Shown here: one piece after another, positions 8,788 through 18,059 of the stretch
Layout of the letters: each line of letters opens with the position of its first letter
Numbering within the stretch: position 1 is the stretch's first letter
Assembly: GCA_041398785.1 (NCBI GenBank)
Contig: JAWKUA010000003.1
Coordinates: forward strand, 1 to 64,000
Direction: 5' to 3'
Length of the DNA: 64,000 nucleotides
Source of the DNA: Planctomycetaceae bacterium
Lineage (GTDB): Bacteria > Planctomycetota > Planctomycetia > Planctomycetales > Planctomycetaceae
Program-made: the position numbers and the translations under genes
Notes under the pieces: generated by a model
Databases searched by the model: none
Told to the model about the DNA's origin: nothing
Seen by the model: only the letters and a program-made list of their open reading frames with translations

Positions 8788-9192
8788 CAAACTCCGTGCC
8801 GTTTTTCCGGCACCGCTCGCTGCCGTATGACCGGAGCCGTTGGCAGGGCGGCCGCGACTGGCAGGAGCCGAATTGCCCGGTCGTTGTGGCGCGGATCAAA
8901 CGGCGCGACACCGCGTTCCGCGATGTGTTGAGCGGGGTTCGGCAGTCAAAGGAGCCGGGGCAATGATTGCCGACCAACCGTACTTATCGAACGCCGCATC
9001 AGGACGTCCCGGCGGCATTGTTCAGCGGGCCTGATGAGCGAGCACAGCCGCTTTTTCGAGAACCGCCAACGTCCGATAATGTCCGTTATGTTAGGTTAAT
9101 GCCGATTTCCAGCGGTTTTCACCGGGCCGTTTTTCCGCTCTCTCACGGTGCCCGGTTGCTGCGGACGGTCGCTTGCCGGATGCTTCCGCCAC
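8788..9192. other. Intergenic gap between convergent accA and cvpA-like genes
   Basis: No supported gene in about 400 bases. A perfect 6-bp hairpin (GTGCCG, six-base loop, CGGCAC) lies at 8796-8813 just past the accA stop. It has T residues in the loop but no T-run after it, so it is at best a weak terminator. Confidence 0.4.
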
Positions 9193-10410
9193 TCACAGTG
9201 ACTGCTTCAGACGCTGCTGCAGATCGAAACTCAACTGGCTGAGCGACACCTTCGCCCGGGCAAGCTGTCGCAGAATTCGTTCGTCGATCCGTGTGTTGAC
9301 ACTGGTTCCCGGGTCCGGATCGTTTTGCTGCATCGTCAGGTCCGAATACCAGTCATCGAGCACGGCCTTCTGCACGCTGGCCGGTACGCCGGCCAGATGC
9401 TCCTGAGTCTGCCGGACGATTGTCTGGCGGTCGCCGTAGAGGTCGCCGATGCGAGTCAACACGCTGGTGTCGATTCCGCCCTTCGCAGTGCCCTGCCCGC
9501 CGACGGCATTCATAAATCCGCCGACAACACTCTGCACTTCATCCGGAAACGAGCGGCTGAGTTCGCTGGCCAGTTGACGCTTCTGTTCCGGCGTCGAGGC
9601 GTTCCAGCGATCCTGGATTTGTTGCCCGATTTGCTGCTGCAGCGACTGAGGTACCAGCCGCAATACTTCCTGCAACGTTGGTGCTGATTGCGAACCTGTC
9701 CCGCCGGAGGTCCCGCCGCCTGTCAGACCGGAATTGCTGGTCCCGCCGAAGGCACCTCCCAGCAGATCGGGAAAACTGAACTCACCGCTGCCGGCCGGCT
9801 CGTTCGAATTTCCGGCCGCCGTGTCCGATTCGGGAACGGCTCCCGTCGGGCCGCCGAAAATCTCCGGGAACGATGTTTCATGACCGAGTTGTTCGTGGAT
9901 CGGACGCAGTCCTTCCTTGTACTTCGCCAGGCTCTCCTTCAGCAACGGGTGCGAATCGTCCGGGGTCCACGGCTCGATGCTATCCAGAATCAGACACGCG
10001 ACATAACCAGTCTTTGAGACCAGAATCGTTTCCCGCAGAGATTCGGCCAGAGTGACACCGAAGAAGGTCACAACCAGCGCGATGACAACGCCTTTCAGCA
10101 GGCCGAACAGCCCTCCCAGTTGACGGTCGAAGTCTTTCAATTTCGCGGCATCGATCCAGCCATGCAGCACACGCGCGGCTGCGAATGATGCCAGTGAGAA
10201 CCCGACGTACAGCACAAACATCGCAATCCAGTGTTTCAGCGGCTGCTCGACACCAATCATCGGTTCGATCGTCGGCGACAACTGGTCGGCGAACTTGAAA
10301 CACAGGACCAGTGCAACGATCCATGCCAGTTGAGACACGAGTCCCCGCGACGCGCCGCTCCACGCGGTGTAGATCAGAATCGCAACAATGACAAAGTCGT
10401 ACCAGACCAT
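9193..10410 (-). CDS. CvpA-family membrane protein
   Basis: A 405-residue protein whose first about 170 residues match the CvpA (colicin V production) family: four predicted membrane segments starting MVWYDFVIVAILIYTAWSG and the family pattern GLVSQLAWIVALVLCFKFAD. CvpA proteins normally have about 160-200 residues. This one adds a soluble tail of about 230 residues rich in Gly, Ser, Gln and Pro (near 255-290), then a helical region resembling the C-terminal extensions of other planctomycete CvpA-like proteins. Function is poorly understood; a role in envelope homeostasis is inferred. The frame is open to 10776, but the ATG at 10410 begins exactly at the first membrane helix. dtd lies upstream on the same strand. 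Confidence 0.75.
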   Translation of the reverse strand: MVWYDFVIVAILIYTAWSGASRGLVSQLAWIVALVLCFKFADQLSPTIEPMIGVEQPLKHWIAMFVLYVGFSLASFAAARVLHGWIDAAKLKDFDRQLGGLFGLLKGVVIALVVTFFGVTLAESLRETILVSKTGYVACLILDSIEPWTPDDSHPLLKESLAKYKEGLRPIHEQLGHETSFPEIFGGPTGAVPESDTAAGNSNEPAGSGEFSFPDLLGGAFGGTSNSGLTGGGTSGGTGSQSAPTLQEVLRLVPQSLQQQIGQQIQDRWNASTPEQKRQLASELSRSFPDEVQSVVGGFMNAVGGQGTAKGGIDTSVLTRIGDLYGDRQTIVRQTQEHLAGVPASVQKAVLDDWYSDLTMQQNDPDPGTSVNTRIDERILRQLARAKVSLSQLSFDLQQRLKQSL

Positions 10411-10577
10411 GAATTTCGCTCGCCGGGGATTCGTTCGCGCAACTTCTCCACGAAGGGCAGAGTATAGGCGGACTGCGACAAACGCGAAAAGAGCGTTTCC
10501 CGGCGTTGCTGCGGGCGGACATTCTCTCCAGCCCTGCGAGTCGGCGCACTCGGCGGACTTGCGAAAGAAAACCATGC

Positions 10578-11027
10578 TCAGATCGTCTTCAGGCTGTCCA
10601 GCAGCAGCGTGACCGGACCGTCGTTGACGAGTTCCACCTGCATCTGAGCTTGAAAGGTACCTGTTTCCGTGGGAACTCCGTGTCCTCGCAATTCGGCGAC
10701 GAAACTTCGGTAAAGGCTCTCCGCCTTCCACGGTGCGGCCGCTTCCACGAAGCTCGGACGACGCCCCTTGCGGCAATCGCCGTACAGCGTGAACTGGCTG
10801 ACCACCAGCGCGGCGCCGCCGACGTCCTTCAGGTCAAGATTCATCTTCTCGTCGGCGTCTTCGAACACCCGCAGCCCGGCGACTTTGCCGGCCATCCAGA
10901 TCACATCCTGCTGCGTATCCTCAATGCCGATTCCCACCAGAACAAGAAAGCCGCGATCGATGGAGCCCACGACTTCGCCGTCGACGGTGACTGAGGCACG
11001 GGAAACTCGCTGAACGACGGCACGCAT
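10578..11027 (-). CDS. dtd: D-aminoacyl-tRNA deacylase
   Basis: A 149-residue protein of exactly the expected size. It begins MRAVVQRVSRASVTVDGEVVG and carries the two catalytic motifs of the DTD family: SQFTLYGD (here VVSQFTLYGDCRKGRRPSF) and the GP cis-proline motif NDGPVTLLLDS near the C-terminus. DTD cleaves D-amino acids (and misacylated glycine) from tRNA in the cytoplasm, guarding translation fidelity. The start is unambiguous. It is separated by 167 bases from the downstream CvpA-like gene and 221 bases from thiO upstream, so it is probably its own unit or weakly linked. Confidence 0.95.
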   Translation of the reverse strand: MRAVVQRVSRASVTVDGEVVGSIDRGFLVLVGIGIEDTQQDVIWMAGKVAGLRVFEDADEKMNLDLKDVGGAALVVSQFTLYGDCRKGRRPSFVEAAAPWKAESLYRSFVAELRGHGVPTETGTFQAQMQVELVNDGPVTLLLDSLKTI

Positions 11028-11248
11028 GATTCAAACCGAAAAGCAACGGACACTTTAACTCGACAAAAGGGCAAGGCAGGGCGGAAGCGTATCCGCCACT
11101 TGATCCGGACGGAAGTTCGTGACGTAGTGCGACTCATTCGCAGCCCGTCGCAAACACCGAACACGGTGGACGACTGCCGTAGTGCACATCGTGGATCGAA
11201 CTCGTCACGTCACCTGCGTGGCGTTTCGAACGGCATGCGGATTCCACG

Positions 11249-12370
11249 TCACGCTTCAGCGCCAACGCGATCACACGTGAGCCCATCCAGGCGGATCCGC
11301 GGTTCGCGATCCAGCAGCAGGTCGGCCAGAATCTGCCCGCTGCCAGGCGACATCTGCAGTCCGGAACGAAAGTGCCCTGCTGCGACAAACATGTTGTCGT
11401 ACCCCGGAACCTGGCCGAGATACGGAAGTTCGCTCGGAGAACCGGGGCGAAGTCCGGACCACGACCGCACAACCTCCGCGCTGCGAAGATCGGAAACCAG
11501 GCTCTCAGCAAACCGCAGCAGACCACTCACCCCTTCGGCCGTATTCCGTTTTACAAATCCAACGTGTTCTTCGGTCGAACCGACAAGAATCAGACCGTCC
11601 GGGCGCGGCACCAGATAACGACGGCCCTGTTCGATAACGCAGGTAAACGGCAACCGCTGGACCCGCAACTGAACCATCTGACCTCGCACGGGCTTCACCG
11701 GCAGCACGAAGCCGAGCGGTTCCAGCAGATGACGCGTCCAGGCTCCGGCGGTGACGCAGATGCGATCGGCGTGGAACTGATGCTCCGCAGAAGTGGCCTC
11801 GGCGCGGCATTCACCAACCGAGCGAAGTCGCAGTCCTTCCGCATGTTCGATGATGTTCACGCCGGCCATGCGGCAGGCGGCTGTCAGAGCCTTCAGGTGT
11901 CGCGGGTTTCGTGCTTGTGCGAAGTCCGGCAGCCAGACGCCGCTGTCGAAGTCGTCGTTGAGCCCGACTACGTGAGACCTCATATCGGACTTTGCGATTC
12001 GTTCCGCCCGGATGGCTTCCTTCTGCCATGCCGCGAACTGTTGCTCGAACTCACCGCGTTCCGCTTCGTGGCACAGTTCCAAAGCACCACAGACTCGAAA
12101 GCCGTTGTCGATGCCCGTGCGTTCGAACAGCAAACGCGACAAGTCTGACCACAGCGTGTGGCTGTAAGAACGCAAACGGGATTCCGGGCTTTCAGCGTTC
12201 GCGGGATTTCCCGGCGGCAGCATTCCGGCGCCGGCCCAGGAGGCTTCGCGGCCGACCTGTCGGCGATCAGCGACGATCACGGAGACGCCCTGCTCCGCCA
12301 GCCTCAGCGCGGTCGTCAGGCCGATGACACCGCCGCCGACAATCAAGATGTCTGAGGTCGAAGAGTTCAC
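11249..12370 (-). CDS. thiO: Glycine oxidase ThiO-like FAD-dependent oxidase
   Basis: A 373-residue FAD-dependent oxidoreductase of the DAO family. The N-terminal dinucleotide-binding loop is ILIVGGGVIGLTTALRLAEQG, followed by VADRRQVGREASWAGAGMLPP, a segment characteristic of ThiO. Further family motifs are KPVRGQMVQLR, YLVPRPDGLILVGSTEE and WSGLRPGSPSELPYLG, then a C-terminal SGLQMSPGSGQILADLL that contacts FAD. ThiO oxidises glycine to iminoacetate for thiazole formation in thiamine synthesis. No thiS, thiG or other thiamine gene is adjacent and no TPP riboswitch was seen in the 195 bases upstream, so the pathway role is inferred from family. A related D-amino-acid or sarcosine oxidase is possible. 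Confidence 0.85.
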   Translation of the reverse strand: MNSSTSDILIVGGGVIGLTTALRLAEQGVSVIVADRRQVGREASWAGAGMLPPGNPANAESPESRLRSYSHTLWSDLSRLLFERTGIDNGFRVCGALELCHEAERGEFEQQFAAWQKEAIRAERIAKSDMRSHVVGLNDDFDSGVWLPDFAQARNPRHLKALTAACRMAGVNIIEHAEGLRLRSVGECRAEATSAEHQFHADRICVTAGAWTRHLLEPLGFVLPVKPVRGQMVQLRVQRLPFTCVIEQGRRYLVPRPDGLILVGSTEEHVGFVKRNTAEGVSGLLRFAESLVSDLRSAEVVRSWSGLRPGSPSELPYLGQVPGYDNMFVAAGHFRSGLQMSPGSGQILADLLLDREPRIRLDGLTCDRVGAEA

Positions 12371-12565
12371 GAATCGATGACTTGCCTTTTGCTGACCACA
12401 CGCGTTCGCAGGTTCCGGCCATCCGAATCAGCGCTGATCGGCGCGGAATTGTATCGACGACGGATCTGCGAGTCAGGCGGCCCGGAGGAGATCACGCTGC
12501 CGCCGTCGATGGGGATCGTCAACTGCGATGCGGTCCGTTTGAAGCGAAGAGAACGCCGTCCGCGG

Positions 12566-13588
12566 TCAGTCGCGAGGCGCGCCGTCCTCGCCCGATGTTG
12601 CCGAAGTGCCGCGTTCGGAACCGCCGGAGCCGGCATCTTCCGCGACGGATGAACGTTCCGTCGCGGCTGTGTCCGGCGCAGCGGCAGCAGCGTCGCCCAC
12701 TTGTGAGTCAGCAGGAGTCGTGCTGCCGCCAGGCGTTGTCCCCGCAGCGGACGTCTGCGGTACGGAAAGCTGAAACTCTTCGATCAGTTCCTGCCGGCGC
12801 TGTGCGACTGCCCGGTCGAATTCGGACAGCACATCCATCGCGCGGTCACGGCTTGTCACCAGTCCGATGATCAGATACTGCGTGATTGCCATCAGATAGC
12901 ACACCCAGCCGACCATCCATCGTTCCCAGTGACGTCGGTAGTCCCGGTAGTCGGTCGCCATGTCCTGGATTTCTGCAGCATTGTCCGCGAGCAGTGTCGC
13001 GGCCATCGCGTTTTGCGGCGCACCGGCGGCTCCGATCGGCTGCACGATCGCCCAGTTCAGCATCGTGGAGTTCTGCGTGACAGTTTCCCGGGCCTGAATC
13101 AGGTCCGGAAGTTCGGCTCCCACGATCGCGCACATCATCGCCAGAACGGGAGACAGGCGGTTCAGGTGCTGACAGACCAGCCCTTTCGCGAACTTCCACT
13201 TCAGGCGCCAGAACTCCCGAAAGAAGCTTCTGCCGGGTTTGATCTTCGGCGGCCCCGGATGGATCACGGCAAACAATTCCTGGTCCGGCATCGCTTCGAT
13301 CACGCCGATGGCCAGCATCAGCCGCAGCCCCATCGTCAGCCAGTCCATGCGGTCCATCCAGTCGAGCCGTTCCATCCAGCTAAACAGCAGGTGCTCCATG
13401 TTGGCACTCGCCGCCAGCAGCAACAGAGCTCCGCGAAACCACTGTTCCAGATCCTTCTCCAGCTCGTCGTCCAGATCCTGCAGCCGAAATACTCTCCGCA
13501 TGATGAAGCGGAAAATCGGAATCGCGATCACACCGACAATCACGCGGGTCACCGGGCGCAGCACCGACTTGAACAGCGGAAGGTTCAT
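12566..13588 (-). CDS. Conserved membrane protein of unknown function
   Basis: A 340-residue protein with no motif I recognise. It begins MNLPLFKSVLRPVTRVIVGVIAIPIFRFIMRRVF, a basic, hydrophobic N-terminus that could be a membrane helix. About four more hydrophobic stretches follow: the GALLLLAASANMEHLLFSW region, LTMGLRLMLAIGVIEAM, LSPVLAMMCAIVGAELP and WVCYLMAITQYLIIGLV. A charged helical segment precedes a Ser/Thr/Gly/Ala-rich, probably disordered tail (about 285-340). The frame is open to 13735, but the upstream part overlaps the palindromic repeat and reads as translated repeat, so the ATG at 13588 was chosen. Isolated between thiO and the repeat element; no operon partner. Confidence 0.6.
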   Translation of the reverse strand: MNLPLFKSVLRPVTRVIVGVIAIPIFRFIMRRVFRLQDLDDELEKDLEQWFRGALLLLAASANMEHLLFSWMERLDWMDRMDWLTMGLRLMLAIGVIEAMPDQELFAVIHPGPPKIKPGRSFFREFWRLKWKFAKGLVCQHLNRLSPVLAMMCAIVGAELPDLIQARETVTQNSTMLNWAIVQPIGAAGAPQNAMAATLLADNAAEIQDMATDYRDYRRHWERWMVGWVCYLMAITQYLIIGLVTSRDRAMDVLSEFDRAVAQRRQELIEEFQLSVPQTSAAGTTPGGSTTPADSQVGDAAAAAPDTAATERSSVAEDAGSGGSERGTSATSGEDGAPRD

Positions 13589-13695
13589 GAGTGCTCGAAA
13601 AACGCTGCCCACGGAAAGTTGTTGCTTTGCTGAAAAGAATCGCGTTGGTGGTTGGCAGAGAAGCCGAGGAACAGGCTCGCAGTGCAAGGTCATGC

Positions 13696-13860
13696 CCGCG
13701 CCGTGTCCCGTCATTTCCGCGCCGTGTCCCGTCACGTCATACCCGTGCAGGCAGGAACCCAGTGCGCGCGGCTGGGTTCCCGCCTGCGCGGGAATGACGC
13801 ATCGCCTGAGCGGGAACTACGGGACACAGCGCGGAAACAACGGGGCGCCTGAGCGGAAAT
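13696..13860. repeat. Compact composite palindromic repeat
   Basis: The core is an inverted repeat: a 27-base left arm (13736-13762) and right arm (13772-13798) match at 24 of 27 positions around a 9-base loop. The right arm contains GGAATGAC after CGCCTGCGCG and resembles the short REP-like palindromes common between genes in many proteobacteria. Two direct copies of an 18-base unit (13696-13713 and 13717-13734) sit left of the core. A near-complement of that unit, GGGACACAGCGCGGAAA, occurs at 13821-13837, so the palindromes are nested. GCCTGAGCGG occurs twice at the right. The intergenic position fits a non-autonomous REP/MITE-like element. Confidence 0.75.
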
Positions 13861-14004
13861 GACGCGTTCCGCGGACGCACCGCGGTCAACGCACACACCG
13901 CCCGGACAAGACAAGCCCCGGTCCCGGAATGTATCCTCTGCAGCCGATTCAAACCACAGGCGTTCGCTGCGCAACGCACACGCACCCATCACAGGATCAG
14001 CCAA

Positions 14005-14673
14005 ATGTTCGGCATGGCCGGAGAAACGGAATTTGACCTGCGTTTTCAACTGCTGGGGATTCCGGTACGAGTCCACCCGCTGTTCTGGCTGATGGGAGCC
14101 GTCATGGGCTGGTCTCCCGACAGGCCGGACCACATGTTCCTCTGGGTGCTGGCCGTCTTCGTTTCGATTCTGGTGCATGAAATGGGCCATGCCGTCATGT
14201 TTCGACGCTACGGTTATCGCGGCGAGATTGTCCTGTACATGATGGGCGGTTATGCGACCGGCGGTGTGTTGCCGACATGGAAGAACATCATTGTCTGCGC
14301 CGCCGGCCCCGTCGCGGGCTTCATCCTTGCCGGGCTGGTGATTTTGTTCGGTCGAGTGGCTCCGCAGACTCTGTTCATCCAGTACGAAGCCGCTCTCGTG
14401 CTCTACAGCTATCTGGTCTTCATCAACATCTGGTGGGGACTGATTAATCTGCTTCCCTGCATGCCACTCGATGGTGGCCAGATCATGCAGTCGCTGGTAC
14501 TTCGATACTGGCCGCGACGCGGAATCGAAAAAGTCCTGTGGATTTCCATCATCACAGCGGGCGGCCTGGCTCTGTACGGCGCCAGTATCCAGTCACGCTA
14601 CATGATGATCCTGTTCGGAATCCTGTGCGCTCAGCATGTCATCGCACTGAATGAGCGGAACTCTTTCCGATAG
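14005..14673 (+). CDS. Site-2 protease family (M50) intramembrane metalloprotease
   Basis: A 222-residue membrane protein. The zinc-binding motif HEMGH lies at residues 58-62 inside a hydrophobic helix (VFVSILVHEMGHAVMF). The second conserved motif, NLLPCMPLDGGQ, supplies the third zinc ligand (Asp) in a later helix. About five to six membrane segments are predicted. It has no PDZ domain, so it belongs to the short S2P/SpoIVFB-like group rather than RseP. Such enzymes cleave substrates within the membrane; the substrate here is unknown. It converges with murJ, with 68 bases between the stops. The start ATG at 14005 gives a short soluble N-terminus before the first helix; an ATG nine bases further on is also possible. 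Confidence 0.88.
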   Translation: MFGMAGETEFDLRFQLLGIPVRVHPLFWLMGAVMGWSPDRPDHMFLWVLAVFVSILVHEMGHAVMFRRYGYRGEIVLYMMGGYATGGVLPTWKNIIVCAAGPVAGFILAGLVILFGRVAPQTLFIQYEAALVLYSYLVFINIWWGLINLLPCMPLDGGQIMQSLVLRYWPRRGIEKVLWISIITAGGLALYGASIQSRYMMILFGILCAQHVIALNERNSFR

Positions 14674-14741
14674 CGTGTGCCGACAGACACTGGCCAGGTT
14701 GCCGAACACGACCGCCCTGCCCTGCCGACTCAACGATCCAT

Positions 14742-16376
14742 TCAATCGGAGCCGAAGGGTTCCCGCAGCAGCCGTTTTGGCGACACACCGCCAACGACCA
14801 GCGTTACAAGGTAGACCGCCACGGCCACGGCCATCGGTCCCGCAACCAGCAGACCTCTCGACACAATGTCGTCGCCGACGGATTCCGATTGATCCAGCCA
14901 GGCCAGAGTCCCCATGCCGGCGGCTGTCATCAGCGCCGTTCCAGGCAGACTTCTCCAAAGGATGGCGGACAGATGGCGGCGACAGCGCGACAGATACGCT
15001 CTGCGGCGAAGGACTTCCAGTGCCAAACCGAGCTGAAACAGTGTGGCGATGACGCTGGCCAGAGCCAGGGCGGGACCGCCGCAGAGCGGTATCAGCGCAA
15101 AGCTGAACACCAGATTCATTCCAACACAAGTCAAACCCTGCCGCATCGGCGTGTGTCGGTCGCCGGTCGCGTAGAACACACGGTTCACGATCAGCAGGGC
15201 GCAGAAGATCCAGACGCCGACTCCGTGAGCAGCGATCATCCGTGACGTCAGAATCGCGTCGGCGGCAGAGAACTGTCCGTGACGGAACAGCAGGCTGGTG
15301 ATGGGCTCCGCCATGAAACACAGGCCGGCGCTGGCCGGAATTCCAACAACCGTCACAAGCTGCAGGCCGTGAAGGATATCCCGGGTCAGCAATTGAGTAT
15401 CACCTTCGCGCGCGTGTCTGGCGAACCGCGGAAACAGTACGGTGCTGAGCGCGATGCCAAACACACCCATCGGAAACTGAAACAGCCGCTGACCGAGATA
15501 CAGCGCCGAAGCGCAGCCTTCCGGAAGCCGAAAATGGCGCAGTGATTCGGCTTTCAGGCCCGACGTTTCCGGGACCAGCAGCCACGCCAGAGCGCTGTCC
15601 ACCAGAGTATTGATCTGCATGATGGACAAGCCCAACAGCACCGGCATCATGGCCCGAAAAACGGCAGTCGCGCGCTCGGCAGAGTCAGCGTCCGCATCCG
15701 GCGACGGTCTCCATCGGATCCGAAGCCCGAACCGGCGAGCCCACGCCTGACTGAGCAAGAGCTGCACGATTCCCCCGAGCAGAATGCAGACCGCAATCGT
15801 CCTGGCTTCGTGGACATCAACGTCAATCAGCCACGCGGCCAGAAGTCCACCGATCAGCCAGACAATGTTCAGAGCAACCGGCACCAGAGCCGGAATGACG
15901 AAATGCTGAACAGCGTTAAGCCCCGCACTCAGAGTCGCCGCGATGCAGATCAGCACGGCGTACGGCATCATCAGGATTGCCAGTTCGCACAGCACCTGAT
16001 TGCGTTCCGTCAGATTCCCGAACAGCCACGCCAGCAACAGGACTGCTTCGATGGCAAGGATCGTCGTACCGAGAATCCGGATCAGTCGGTAAGCAACTTC
16101 GGCAAACAGATCGGCGGCCGCCTGTCGTCCGTGCGTCTGATCGACGGCGACGAATTCCGGAAGCAGGGCCGCCGTGACCGCTCCTTCCCCGAATAATCGC
16201 CGAAACATGTTGGGCACGCGAAACGCCACGGTAAACGCGTCCAGCACCCATCCGGTTCCGAACAGCGAAGCCATCAGCGCGTCGCGCGCCAATCCGGTGA
16301 TGCGACTGACCAGCGTCAGCAGACTGACGGCCTTCAGCCCCGCAAGAGTCGAACCGGATTTTTCTGGGCCTTCCAT
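14742..16376 (-). CDS. murJ: Lipid II flippase MurJ
   Basis: A 544-residue polytopic protein of the MATE/MVF superfamily with about 14 predicted membrane helices. The N-terminal signature LKAVSLLTLVSRITGLARDALMASLFG and the following FRVPNMFRRLFGEGAVTAALLPEF are diagnostic of MurJ. MurJ moves lipid-linked peptidoglycan precursors from the cytoplasm to the periplasm. Presence of murJ fits with planctomycetes making peptidoglycan. The frame opens at 16433, but the ATG at 16376 (MEGPEKSGSTLAG) is preferred because the additional 19 residues are Cys/Arg/Pro-rich and unlike the family. The C-terminus (KRLLREPFGSD) is normal. The sugar transporter permease gene lies 140 bases upstream on the same strand, apparently a separate unit. 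Confidence 0.93.
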   Translation of the reverse strand: MEGPEKSGSTLAGLKAVSLLTLVSRITGLARDALMASLFGTGWVLDAFTVAFRVPNMFRRLFGEGAVTAALLPEFVAVDQTHGRQAAADLFAEVAYRLIRILGTTILAIEAVLLLAWLFGNLTERNQVLCELAILMMPYAVLICIAATLSAGLNAVQHFVIPALVPVALNIVWLIGGLLAAWLIDVDVHEARTIAVCILLGGIVQLLLSQAWARRFGLRIRWRPSPDADADSAERATAVFRAMMPVLLGLSIMQINTLVDSALAWLLVPETSGLKAESLRHFRLPEGCASALYLGQRLFQFPMGVFGIALSTVLFPRFARHAREGDTQLLTRDILHGLQLVTVVGIPASAGLCFMAEPITSLLFRHGQFSAADAILTSRMIAAHGVGVWIFCALLIVNRVFYATGDRHTPMRQGLTCVGMNLVFSFALIPLCGGPALALASVIATLFQLGLALEVLRRRAYLSRCRRHLSAILWRSLPGTALMTAAGMGTLAWLDQSESVGDDIVSRGLLVAGPMAVAVAVYLVTLVVGGVSPKRLLREPFGSD

Positions 16377-16516
16377 GCCGGGTTCGATGAATGGAAGTGA
16401 CGGTCGGGTCGAACAGTCATGACGACAGATCACGGTCCGCGGCGTCTGACTGCGAAGTCGCCTCGCGCAGCGTTCTCAGGACGGGCGCCACTTCGTCGAA
16501 CACCGCCGGAATCGTA

Positions 16517-18013
16517 CTAACCGCTGAGCCGCTTCTTCAGTCGTCGTTGAGCGGCGATGCGCTTCACGATTTCGTCGGCCAGCACTCCAATCAGAATCAC
16601 GGAACCGATGATTGCGAATTCCAGACTGCCGGAAATTTTCAGCAACACGATCAGGTTGTTCAGAATCTGCATGACCGCTGTGCCGATGACAACGCCGACG
16701 ATCGATCCTTCACCACCTCGCAGACTGCAGCCTCCCAGCACGGCCGCGGCGATGGCGTACAGTTCAAAGAAGTTGCCGAAGCTTGAAGGCGAGATCGACA
16801 GCGAATCGAGAGCGAACAGCATGCCGCCGACAGCCGCCATCGATGTACAGATAACGTAGGCCATCAGCGTGACACGACCTGTGTTGATCCCGCTGAACCG
16901 CGCCGCTTCCTCATTGCGTCCCAAAGCCAGCAGGTAACGGCCCCAGATCGTGCGATTCAGAACCACGGCCGCGACGATGCCGATCACCGCGAGAAAAAAG
17001 AAGGGAAACGGAATTCCGAATGTCTCTCCGGCGGAATCTGAGTACACGGTCAGACGTCCGCTTCCAAGCTGAGCCAGGCCGTCCGCGTATTCGCCGAAGC
17101 CGGCTGGATTGTCGTCCGTCAGCCAGCGTGAAAGCCCGCGGTAAATCAACAGACCACACAGCGTCACGACAAACGGCTGCAGCCGCGCTCGCGTGACCAG
17201 CAGACCGTGAATCAGCCCAAGACAGCCGGCGATGGCCAGCACAGTCAGCAGCGCCACCGGAACCGGCATCCGCTGGTGCCGTTTCAGTGGAATCGCCAGC
17301 CATTCATCCGTCAGCCGATCACCCGGATCATTGCGAATGAAGACCGTAGTTTCCGACTCAGACCGTTCGACCGCTGTGATCTCTTCCGTCTTGAGCCCGG
17401 ACGTCGGATGCACCAGAGTCAACTGATCACGCCGACGCAGGTCATGATCTCCCGCGATGACAATTCTCGCGCCGTGAGCATCACCTTCGCCACCGAGACG
17501 TTCGACCTGCCGTATCGGAACCGTCCGGGCGATTTCCCCCTGAACGTCGTCGCGTGACAGTGGTTCCCGGACAGTGACGACCGTGCCATTGACCGATTCC
17601 ACAGTGAACAATCCCGTCGCCGCGCGGCGACCACCGGAATAGCGAATTTGATCTCCCGGTTGCAATTGAGGAATCGGTGTCGCCGTCGTTATTGACGACT
17701 CCGATGCCGACACCGCAGTGACCGTCCCGGACACCGGTGCCCGGTATTCGACGTGCAAAAACATGGCCAGCAGCACGCCCGACAGACACACCATCGATCC
17801 GATCGAAAGATCGATTCCGCCGGAAATGATCACGAACGAAACGCCGATGCCCAGGATCCCGTACAGCGCCGTTCGGCTGAGCAGGTTCTGAATGTTGCCC
17901 GCCTGCAGAAAGTTCGAGCTGCCGATGTTGTACCACGGGTCCGACGTCGCAAACGACATGAACGCGCACAGAACAATCAGTAGCCCGAAAATGCCGAGGA
18001 TCTTGCCCTTCAT
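16517..18013 (-). CDS. Ribose-type sugar ABC transporter permease with a large insertion
   Basis: A 498-residue inner-membrane permease of the RbsC/BPD_transp_2 family. Diagnostic segments are SFVIISGGIDLSIGSMVCLSGV near residues 59-80, then, after the insertion, LIHGLLVTRARLQPFVVTLCG, GRNEEAARFSGINTGRVTL and GGCSLRGGEGSIVGVVIGTAVMQILNN. RbsC-type permeases have about 320 residues. Here a hydrophilic block of about 160 residues (about 90-250) sits between two membrane segments, rich in Val, Thr, Arg and Asp, apparently beta-rich, with two similar halves (GDQIRYSG and RDQLTLVHP contexts). The rest aligns normally, so this is an insertion rather than a fusion at an end. It lies 46 bases downstream of the ATPase gene in the same operon. 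Confidence 0.88.
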   Translation of the reverse strand: MKGKILGIFGLLIVLCAFMSFATSDPWYNIGSSNFLQAGNIQNLLSRTALYGILGIGVSFVIISGGIDLSIGSMVCLSGVLLAMFLHVEYRAPVSGTVTAVSASESSITTATPIPQLQPGDQIRYSGGRRAATGLFTVESVNGTVVTVREPLSRDDVQGEIARTVPIRQVERLGGEGDAHGARIVIAGDHDLRRRDQLTLVHPTSGLKTEEITAVERSESETTVFIRNDPGDRLTDEWLAIPLKRHQRMPVPVALLTVLAIAGCLGLIHGLLVTRARLQPFVVTLCGLLIYRGLSRWLTDDNPAGFGEYADGLAQLGSGRLTVYSDSAGETFGIPFPFFFLAVIGIVAAVVLNRTIWGRYLLALGRNEEAARFSGINTGRVTLMAYVICTSMAAVGGMLFALDSLSISPSSFGNFFELYAIAAAVLGGCSLRGGEGSIVGVVIGTAVMQILNNLIVLLKISGSLEFAIIGSVILIGVLADEIVKRIAAQRRLKKRLSG

Positions 18014-18059
18014 AGAAGCTGTCTTTCAACCTGGTGCCGGTTGTTCACCGGGGTTGGAG

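Noticed and set aside
8796..8813. Hairpin after accA as a rho-independent terminator
   Set aside because: Only a 6-bp stem, with no T-run after it.
13732..14190. Minus-strand open frame through the palindromic repeat
   Set aside because: Translation of repeat DNA and antisense of the site-2 protease gene, with no domain.
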